Below are positions 54,898-61,296 of a stretch of DNA of 61,296 nucleotides, piece after piece. The DNA comes from Microscillaceae bacterium (GTDB taxonomy: Bacteria > Bacteroidota > Bacteroidia > Cytophagales > Microscillaceae), in assembly GCA_011390205.1 (NCBI GenBank), contig JAABSX010000021.1:1-61296 (forward strand). The letters run 5' to 3'. Under the pieces are notes generated by a model, which saw only the letters and a list, made by a program, of their open reading frames with translations, was not told where the DNA came from and ran no database searches. A program made the translations under genes and the position numbers. Each line of letters opens with the position of its first letter. The first letter of the stretch is position 1.

Positions 54898-56361
54898 ATG
54901 GAAGATAAAAAATACGAATTCAATGTATTGAGCAACTCCAAATCTATCATCAAGGTGATAGGTGTAGGAGGCGGAGGCAGCAATGCCGTGAACTATATGT
55001 ACAACAAAGGCATCAAAGACGTGGAGTTCATCGTCTGTAATACAGATGTGCAAGCCCTTGACCTCAGTGCAGTACCCGCCAAATTACAAATAGGCTCTGC
55101 ACTCACCGAAGGATTAGGTGCTGGTGCTAACCCCGAAATAGGCCGAGAAGCAGCCCTAGAAAGCAAAGAGGAAATCCGTGAGCTGCTCAGCCACCACACC
55201 AAAATGCTCTTCATCACTGCCGGAATGGGTGGCGGCTCTGGCACAGGTGGTGCACCCGTCATCGCTGAGATTGCCCGTGAATTAGGTATTCTGACAGTGG
55301 CCATCGTTACAGCACCCTTTACTTTTGAAGGAAAACGCAAGCGTAAATATGCAGAAAAAGGCATTCAAGAACTCAAAGAAATCTGTGATACGCTGCTGGT
55401 CATCTCCAATGACAAACTCTTGGAAATCTACGGAAATCTCAAAATGAGCGAGGCCTTCGCACAAGCTGACAATATCTTGACTACTGCCGCAAAAGGAATC
55501 GCAGAACTTATCACAGTCCCACTTTATGTAAATGTGGATTTTGAAGATGTCAAAACCGTGATGCGTAACTCTGGTGCTGCCGTCATGGGCTCTGCCCGTG
55601 CAGATGGTGAAAACCGTGCCATCCGTGCCGCACAAGATGCCTTGGCATCTCCCCTACTCAATAGCAAATCTATTCATGGTGCCAAAAAAATCCTTCTATC
55701 CATTATGTCTGGTGAAAAATCAGAACTCCAAATGGAAGAATTTACGGCCATCACTGAGTATATAGAAGAAAAAGTAGGCGAAGATGCAGACATGATTTTT
55801 GGGGCTGGCATAGACCCCTCACTCGGAGACAGTGTGCAAGTAACCATCATCGCCACAGGCTTTGATGATGAAACAGGACTCCTTATGAGCGGCGGACGCA
55901 ACGAAAAAAAGTCTAACGAACCAGTTTTGAAGGAGAAAAAACTGGAACAAGAGCCTAGCCCTAGTTTTGTATTTAACGTAAATTCAAAACCTGCTCCTAG
56001 AGAAGAACCAAAAACAGACGCAAAAGTCGTCTTTAATTTGGATGATGAGGTAGAAGATGAAAACGGAAATTATACAGCGCAAAATAGCTTCCTGAAACCC
56101 CAAAAATCTGAAATAGACCTTAAAAAAGAAAGACTCTCTCAGCAGGCCGATGAGCGAATCAGCAAACTGCGCAACCTCAGCAGAGATACCTCAGAGGGTG
56201 AAGGGCTCAAAGAAAAAATAGAAGTGCCCGCTTACCTACGCCGAAACGTGAAACTCAATGACCCTCCTACCTCGGCAGAAAGTAATATTTCTAGGTTTAG
56301 GCTCAGTGATGATACCCATATCTTAGGGAATAATAAATTCTTTACTGACCAACCCGAATAA
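54898..56361 (+). CDS. ftsZ: Cell-division GTPase FtsZ
   Basis: This 487-residue tubulin homologue forms the Z ring. The GTP-binding signature MGGGSGTGGAPVIAE, IGVGGGGSNAVNYM and the T7 NVDFEDVKTVM motif are clear. A long acidic linker (about 330-440) precedes a C-terminal peptide region with VPAYLRRNVKL, which is the part that normally binds FtsA. It then continues about 40 residues, longer than usual. A strong terminator follows. Confidence 0.97.
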   Translation: MEDKKYEFNVLSNSKSIIKVIGVGGGGSNAVNYMYNKGIKDVEFIVCNTDVQALDLSAVPAKLQIGSALTEGLGAGANPEIGREAALESKEEIRELLSHHTKMLFITAGMGGGSGTGGAPVIAEIARELGILTVAIVTAPFTFEGKRKRKYAEKGIQELKEICDTLLVISNDKLLEIYGNLKMSEAFAQADNILTTAAKGIAELITVPLYVNVDFEDVKTVMRNSGAAVMGSARADGENRAIRAAQDALASPLLNSKSIHGAKKILLSIMSGEKSELQMEEFTAITEYIEEKVGEDADMIFGAGIDPSLGDSVQVTIIATGFDDETGLLMSGGRNEKKSNEPVLKEKKLEQEPSPSFVFNVNSKPAPREEPKTDAKVVFNLDDEVEDENGNYTAQNSFLKPQKSEIDLKKERLSQQADERISKLRNLSRDTSEGEGLKEKIEVPAYLRRNVKLNDPPTSAESNISRFRLSDDTHILGNNKFFTDQPE

Positions 56362-56390
56362 ACACATAAAATCATAATGATACAACTCAA

Positions 56391-56424
56391 AAACTACAGC
56401 CAAGCTTTTGGCTGTAGTTTTTTT
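56391..56424 (+). terminator. Rho-independent terminator after ftsZ
   Basis: AAACTACAGCCA pairs with TGGCTGTAGTTT across a 6-base loop and is followed by TTTT. Confidence 0.93.
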
Positions 56425-56552
56425 GTGATGTAAACTAATCTCACAGAATACTTGTCTATTACAAAAATGACTCGTATTTTTAGCGTGATTATATGGTGGG
56501 TCTTTACCTGCCAAAAATACTTAAATTCATTGTCCTAACAAAATATCAATAT

Positions 56553-57953
56553 ATGACTTACGATGTAACCGTTATCGGCTCAGGTCCTGGAGGGTATGTA
56601 GCCGCCATCCGTGCCGCCCAGCTCGGACTCAAAACTGCCATCATAGAAAAAGACAAAACCCTTGGGGGCACTTGCCTCAATGTAGGCTGTATCCCGTCAA
56701 AAGCACTGCTTGACTCCTCTGAGCATTATTACAATGCCAAATCTCACTTCACAGAGCATGGCATAGACCTAAAAAACCTTAAGGTAAATATGCCGCAGAT
56801 GATTCAACGCAAAGCAGACGTGGTCAAGCAGACCTGTGATGGAATAGAGTTTCTGATGAAAAAAAATAAAATAGATGTCCTCTGGGGCTGGGGAAAATTC
56901 AAAGATAAAAACACCCTCATCATCACCAATGAAACGGGTGAAACCCAAGAAATCACCTCCAAAAAAATCATCATCGCCACAGGCTCACGCCCTACACCAC
57001 TGCCTGGAGTAGAGATAGACCAAAAACGCATCATTACCTCCACAGAAGCCTTAGAAATCACCGAAGTACCCAAAAGCATGATTGTCATCGGGGCAGGAGT
57101 GATTTCCTCAGAGCTCGGCTCAGTCTATGCTCGCTTGGGCACAGAAGTTACGATGATAGAATACCTCGATTCTATGATTCCGATGATGGATAAAACAATG
57201 GGCAAAGAATTGCAAAAATCTATGCGAAAGCTGGGGATGAAGTTCTTCTTTAACCATAAAGTAACCTCTGTAGTAAATAAAGGCAAAAAAGTAGAAGTAG
57301 TCGCAGAAGATAAAAAAGGTGAAAAAACTACCTTTGAGGCAGAATACTGTCTTGTAGCCATCGGAAGACGTGCTTATACTGACAAGCTAGGACTAGAAAA
57401 TATAGGCCTTGCTACTGATAAACAAGGAAGAATAGATGTAAACAAACACCTAGAGACCTCTGTAGAAGGCGTTTATGCGATTGGAGATGTCATCAAAGGG
57501 GCTATGCTAGCACACAAAGCCGAAGAGGAAGGTGTGTTTGTGGCAGAAACCATCGCAGGGCAAAAGCCTCATATCAACTATTTACTCATCCCTGGTGTGG
57601 TCTATACTTGGCCAGAAGTAGCAAGTGTAGGGCATACCGAAGAAGAACTCAAAGCCAGTGGAAAAGCCTACAAAGTAGGGTCTTTCCCTTTTAGAGCCTT
57701 GGGCAGGGCTAGAGCAAGTATGGATACAGACGGACTTGTGAAGGTATTGGCAGACAAAGAAACAGACGAAATACTGGGCGTACACATCATAGGTGCCCGT
57801 GCCGCAGATATGATTGCACAGGCAGTAACCGCCATGGAATACAGGGCCTCAGCCGAAGATGTCGCAAGAATGTCGCATGCACACCCTACTTATATGGAAG
57901 CAGTCAAAGAAGCCTGCCTCGCTGCCACTGAAAATAGAGCATTGCATATTTAG
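56553..57953 (+). CDS. lpd: Dihydrolipoyl dehydrogenase (E3)
   Basis: This 466-residue FAD enzyme re-oxidises dihydrolipoamide in 2-oxo-acid dehydrogenase complexes. It has the FAD loop VIGSGPGGYVAAIRA, the redox disulfide GGTCLNVGCIPSKALL, the NAD loop VIGAGVISSELGSVY, and the catalytic HAHPTYMEAVKEA near the end. I use the ATG at 56553 (MTYDVTVIGSGPGG) as the upstream extension is not family-like. It is a single gene with its own terminator. The E1/E2 genes are not in the window. Confidence 0.96.
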   Translation: MTYDVTVIGSGPGGYVAAIRAAQLGLKTAIIEKDKTLGGTCLNVGCIPSKALLDSSEHYYNAKSHFTEHGIDLKNLKVNMPQMIQRKADVVKQTCDGIEFLMKKNKIDVLWGWGKFKDKNTLIITNETGETQEITSKKIIIATGSRPTPLPGVEIDQKRIITSTEALEITEVPKSMIVIGAGVISSELGSVYARLGTEVTMIEYLDSMIPMMDKTMGKELQKSMRKLGMKFFFNHKVTSVVNKGKKVEVVAEDKKGEKTTFEAEYCLVAIGRRAYTDKLGLENIGLATDKQGRIDVNKHLETSVEGVYAIGDVIKGAMLAHKAEEEGVFVAETIAGQKPHINYLLIPGVVYTWPEVASVGHTEEELKASGKAYKVGSFPFRALGRARASMDTDGLVKVLADKETDEILGVHIIGARAADMIAQAVTAMEYRASAEDVARMSHAHPTYMEAVKEACLAATENRALHI

Positions 57954-57980
57954 ACAAAAAAGTCCTAAATATTCCTTAAC

Positions 57981-58010
57981 AAAAAATCCCGACTTCGCTC
58001 GGGATTTTTT
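57981..58010 (+). terminator. Rho-independent terminator after lpd
   Basis: AAAAAATCCCGA pairs with TCGGGATTTTTT, giving a 6-base loop. Confidence 0.93.
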
Positions 58011-58167
58011 ATTTATATAAAAAAAGCATAATATTTGTTAATAATTAAACTATTCATTACTTTGCTTTATATTTCGGTTTATAGCGTAAATTTACATGAG
58101 AAAGTATCAAGGTATCCGAAAAAGTAATCTATAGTAATCCGTATTTCATTTTATTCATTATCATACA

Positions 58168-59613
58168 ATGGCAAAATTAAAAAATATTATCAAGCAACTT
58201 TCTGATCAAGATTATGAAAGAATCTACAAGCACTTGGTAGAAAGCAATGCTGAAAAATCAGCCTTTTTACTCAAATATATGCATCAAGAGCAGCTTTCTG
58301 ACAATAAAATCATGGAAGAGCTGAACGTAAACACCAATGCCTACTACACGCTGAGGTCAAGACTTAACCAAAAAATTGAGGAATATCTACTCGAGCAGAT
58401 AGAAAGCCCCCGAACCGATTTGCTGAGAAAAGTGGCAAATATCAACGAAATCGTATTTACTAAAAAAAGAACGATTGCCATCACTACACTCAAAAAATTA
58501 GAGAAAGAACTCATTGAGTATGATTTATCTAACGAGTTGATGCTCGTCTATAAAACACTTAAAAAGTTACACGTCAATACACCCGATTATTTTGACTACT
58601 CCCAATCTTACAACAGGCACGTAGCCTATACCCTAGACGTGGACCAAGTGGAAAGCTTTATGGCTGAGTATTTTAAAAAATATGGAATCTATAGCTTTAC
58701 CGATGACGAAAACGACAAACTCGAGCTGAGCCTGCTCAATAAAGAAATTACCAAAATTTGTAAAAAATATGACTCACATAGACTCTATGTCTATCAAAGC
58801 TGTGTCAATGTGTTTCATAGATTGTTTGTAGAGGCAGAAGACGAACTCCTAGACGAATCTATAGAGCCCATCGAGGATATTTTTGACAAGGTAGAAAAAA
58901 TATTTGATGACTTTGCCCAAGATACCATTTACTTTCACCTCAGGGTAGTACTTGAATTTTTGCGCCTAGAATATTACAACCATTACCGACTCTACCGCAA
59001 AGCAGAAAGATATTTTGATGAAGTCAATGACTCTATAGGCAGCTTGCTTTCTAGCTACAACACACACACATACAGTGCAAGGTTTTTGTTTACCAAACTA
59101 GAAAGACACCTGCGCATGAATACCCAAAATGACCTCTACGAAGAGAATCAAGGGCTATTCCACGATTTTGAATCTGACCCACTGAATGTGCCACAGTATG
59201 TAAGCTATGTCTGCTACCGTGCCATCTCTCAGTATTTTGCAGAAAAATATGACGAGGGCATCCGCTGGCTCAACAAATTGCTCAATGACATTAGCCTTAA
59301 AAAATACCCCTATGTCCACCTAGAAATTAAACTTTTCTTGGCAGTGCATTATGCCATCATCAAAGACAATGAACTCCTTGGGCAGCTTACCAACAGTATC
59401 CAAAGACAAATCAGACTCTTGGGCAAAGAAACTTGTATCCACGTGGTACTTTTTATAAAAATACTCAAAATAGCAAGCTCTAGCAACCGCTCCGAAAGAG
59501 CTGGAAAGATAGAAGCCTATATTGATAAACTCAAAAAAACAACTATGCCCACAGGGTTTTCACTTGTGAAATACATCAAATTAGATGAAGATTTTATGAG
59601 AAGAATTCTTTAA
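58168..59613 (+). CDS. Conserved helical (TPR-like) protein, Bacteroidota
   Basis: I do not recognise a named family. This 481-residue protein is almost wholly helical, with no signal or membrane segment. It starts with a DNA-binding-like segment (DNKIMEELNVNTNAYYTLRSRLNQKIEEYL), which looks like a short HTH, and continues with TPR-like helix pairs (about 120-470), such as YHLRVV, FLRLEYYNHYRLYRKAERYFDEV and ISQYFAEKYDEGIRWLNKLL. It may be a cytoplasmic scaffold or regulator. It is flanked by terminators on both sides, so it is transcribed alone. Confidence 0.7.
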   Translation: MAKLKNIIKQLSDQDYERIYKHLVESNAEKSAFLLKYMHQEQLSDNKIMEELNVNTNAYYTLRSRLNQKIEEYLLEQIESPRTDLLRKVANINEIVFTKKRTIAITTLKKLEKELIEYDLSNELMLVYKTLKKLHVNTPDYFDYSQSYNRHVAYTLDVDQVESFMAEYFKKYGIYSFTDDENDKLELSLLNKEITKICKKYDSHRLYVYQSCVNVFHRLFVEAEDELLDESIEPIEDIFDKVEKIFDDFAQDTIYFHLRVVLEFLRLEYYNHYRLYRKAERYFDEVNDSIGSLLSSYNTHTYSARFLFTKLERHLRMNTQNDLYEENQGLFHDFESDPLNVPQYVSYVCYRAISQYFAEKYDEGIRWLNKLLNDISLKKYPYVHLEIKLFLAVHYAIIKDNELLGQLTNSIQRQIRLLGKETCIHVVLFIKILKIASSSNRSERAGKIEAYIDKLKKTTMPTGFSLVKYIKLDEDFMRRIL

Positions 59614-59652
59614 AATGTGATTACATAAAATGAAATACTTTTACTAAAACTC

Positions 59653-59689
59653 AAAAACCCAGAAAAACAAGTCTTTTTCTGGGTTTTTT
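59653..59689 (+). terminator. Rho-independent terminator after the helical protein
   Basis: AAAAACCCAGAAAAA pairs with TTTTTCTGGGTTTTT across a 6-base loop. Confidence 0.93.
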
Positions 59690-59888
59690 GTAAACATCTA
59701 GCCGTAGTAAATACACCAGATGACTGTTTTTTAAAGTATAATTACACTTTTTTAAGTACTTGCACCACACTACTATACAAAAGACTCATCAGACAGAGTT
59801 TCAAGATGAACAAAATTTGTGATTTGTCTGATTTCTATACAAGTTATTCCTAAACTGCCACAAAAATCGCTCTATGTGGTACGAATAC

Positions 59889-59945
59889 TTATCTCTTATC
59901 TAATCTGCTGATGATTAGCCTATTAATAAATCAGCACATTTACTT
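59889..59945 (-). repeat. Dispersed intergenic repeat, copy E (inverted)
   Basis: On the minus strand it reads TAAGTAAATGTGCTGATTTA, TTAATAGGCTAATCATCAGCA, GATTAGATAAGAGATAA. It lies directly in front of argB, so it overlaps that gene's leader or promoter. Confidence 0.8.
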
Positions 59946-59973
59946 ATTTTTCAAACATAATGCTCCAGTACCC

Positions 59974-60750
59974 ATGCTCAATATAGTCAAAATAGGGGGT
60001 AAAATCTTAGAAGATACCCAAACCCAAAAAGATTTTTGTAGTCAATTTGCACTAATCCCTTCTCCCAAAATATTGATACACGGTGGAGGCAGAACGGCTA
60101 CTGCCCTCGCCGAAAAACTAGACATCAAAACTGAAATGATAGACGGCAGACGCATCACCAGTTCTGAAATGCTTGAAGTAGCTGTCATGGTCTATGCTGG
60201 ACTGACTAATAAAACCCTGGTCGCCAATCTTCAAGCCCTAAAATGCCAAGCACTCGGCATCTGTGGAGCTGATTTAGACTTAATCAGAGCCGAAAAACGC
60301 CCCATCAAAGCCATAGATTATGGCTGGGTAGGTGATGTCAAAAAAGTCAATAGCCAAGCTTTGCAATCTCTCCTCAATCTAGGAAATACGCCTGTCATCG
60401 CTCCACTCACACACGATGGCAAAGGGCAATTACTAAACACCAATGCCGATACGATTGCTTCCGAAATAGCCTCTTCCTTGACTGATAATCAGGAAGTTAG
60501 GCTTATCTTTGTGTTTGAGAAAAAAGGCGTTTTGGAAGATATCGAAAATCAAGATAGCTACCTCAAAACCCTTAGCTATGCCCAATACCAAGCCCAAAAA
60601 CAAGCAGGAAATATTCATGAAGGAATGATTCCGAAGCTAGACAATGGCTTTGCAGCCTTGCAGAAAGGGGTAAAAGAAGTCATCATTGGGCAGCTCCCCA
60701 CAGACAATAATGTAGAAAATATGGTGGGAACGAGGTTGATAGCGCCCTAA
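59974..60750 (+). CDS. argB: N-acetyl- (or N-succinyl-) glutamate kinase (ArgB)
   Basis: This 258-residue amino-acid kinase phosphorylates acylated glutamate in arginine synthesis. It has VKIGGKILED, IHGGGRTATALAEKL, GRRITSSEMLEVAVMVYAGL, GADLDLI and the NTNADTIASEIASSL loop. Some Bacteroidota use succinylated rather than acetylated intermediates, so the acyl group is uncertain. I chose the ATG at 59974 because MLNIVKIGGK is the family N-terminus; the open frame starts further up at 59911 inside a repeat. The partial deacetylase gene follows after 58 bp. Confidence 0.93.
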   Translation: MLNIVKIGGKILEDTQTQKDFCSQFALIPSPKILIHGGGRTATALAEKLDIKTEMIDGRRITSSEMLEVAVMVYAGLTNKTLVANLQALKCQALGICGADLDLIRAEKRPIKAIDYGWVGDVKKVNSQALQSLLNLGNTPVIAPLTHDGKGQLLNTNADTIASEIASSLTDNQEVRLIFVFEKKGVLEDIENQDSYLKTLSYAQYQAQKQAGNIHEGMIPKLDNGFAALQKGVKEVIIGQLPTDNNVENMVGTRLIAP

Positions 60751-60808
60751 CCTCCGAAGAGGAAATTCTTACATAACCTTCAGGCATGACAAAAAATGTT
60801 ACTAAAAT

Positions 60809-61296
60809 ATGAACCAAATGTACCAAGAAGCTCTCGAGTTACTCAAAAAATTAATTGCTACGCCCTCTCTGAGCCAAGAAGAAAACCATACGGCTGATAT
60901 TTTGGCAGATTTTATCCAAAAAAAAGGCTATGTTCCTCAAAGGCATCTGAACAATGTATGGGTAAGGAGCAAAGATTTTTCATCCGAAAAGCCCACTATT
61001 CTACTCAACTCTCACCACGATACCGTCAAGCCCAACGCAGGCTGGACACTTGAGCCTTATCAAGCCCTAGAAAAAGACGGCAAACTCTATGGCTTGGGCA
61101 GCAATGATGCAGGGGCTTCTTTGGTGGGGCTTTTGGCTGTGTTTTTTCATTTAGAAACTTTGCCAAACAAAACCCATAATTTTATCTGGGCTGGCACTGC
61201 CGAAGAAGAGATTTCAGGAGAAAATGGCATTGCTTCTATCCTCCAAAAACTAGGTAAAATAGACCTAGGTATCGTGGGCGAACCTACACTGATGCA
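60809..61296 (+). CDS. argE: M20-family deacetylase, ArgE-like (3' end outside window)
   Basis: The first 162 residues are visible and the frame runs off the window. Metal-binding motifs of M20 enzymes are clear: LLNSHHDTVKPN (H and D ligands), GLGSNDAGASLVG, and the catalytic TAEEEISGENG with the general-base glutamate. In this position after argB it should release the acyl group from acylornithine in arginine synthesis. The start ATG at 60809 (MNQMYQEALELL) is chosen; the ATG at 60818 is also possible. Confidence 0.88.
   Translation, partial: MNQMYQEALELLKKLIATPSLSQEENHTADILADFIQKKGYVPQRHLNNVWVRSKDFSSEKPTILLNSHHDTVKPNAGWTLEPYQALEKDGKLYGLGSNDAGASLVGLLAVFFHLETLPNKTHNFIWAGTAEEEISGENGIASILQKLGKIDLGIVGEPTLM

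Larger units (their letters stand above)
59614..59973. other. Spacer before argB
   Basis: This 360 bp spacer holds a terminator and copy E of the dispersed repeat, which ends 28 bp before the argB ATG. I see no gene. Confidence 0.55.

Noticed and set aside
59911..59973. Upstream start for argB giving 21 more residues
   Set aside because: The extension falls inside a dispersed repeat and is not like ArgB N-termini.

Overview
The window looks like an AT-rich chromosome segment of a Bacteroidota bacterium, probably Cytophagales-like. The evidence is a SusC/SusD pair, a GldC gliding-motility homologue, many secreted and outer-membrane proteins, a DUF3127 protein, a TAnnTTTG-type promoter and the murC-ftsQ-ftsA-ftsZ order. 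I cannot name the species from sequence alone.

Layout. Bases 1-900 hold one end of an IS3-family element that has inserted into the 3' end of a two-gene membrane/adaptor operon (858-2993). Bases 3.6-12.2 kb carry a Uma2 nuclease, histidine degradation genes hutI-hutG, a cysE-cysM cysteine operon, a secreted lipase-like protein, a GT-C-like membrane protein and a YbfF-type esterase. A large single-chain restriction-modification enzyme follows (12.4-16.2 kb); a palindromic repeat has been inserted in frame within it. From 16.7 to 20.8 kb lie four genes of unknown role (three exported). A TPR histidine kinase/response regulator pair and a TPR/beta-barrel protein follow (21.1-25.9 kb). The stretch 25.9-27.6 kb is decayed and contains a frameshifted lipoprotein and an enoyl-CoA hydratase remnant. 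An orphan SusCD pair (27.7-32.3 kb) precedes a DUF4157-ADP-ribosyltransferase toxin with a likely immunity gene (32.7-34.7 kb). After tRNA-Ser(UGA) come housekeeping genes (DUF4153, BrkB, Nudix, rnhB, gatB, kdsB, gldC) and a giant nine-PAS hybrid kinase (43.6-49.2 kb). The right end holds murC-ftsQAZ, lpd, a conserved helical protein and the arginine genes argB and argE (partial).

Intergenic DNA is rich in dispersed repeats. I see at least four families: a GTGCTTTGTG/CACAAAGCAC hairpin with compensatory base changes, a 60-95 bp element with five copies beside gene ends, an ACCCACAATAGCAAACT family, and a 35 bp exact inverted pair 9 kb apart. The best candidates for little-described biology are the tandem effector-associated-domain/membrane-protein operon cut by the IS, the DUF4157-ART toxin with its 11-residue NPF repeats and its neighbour, and the palindrome inside the restriction enzyme.
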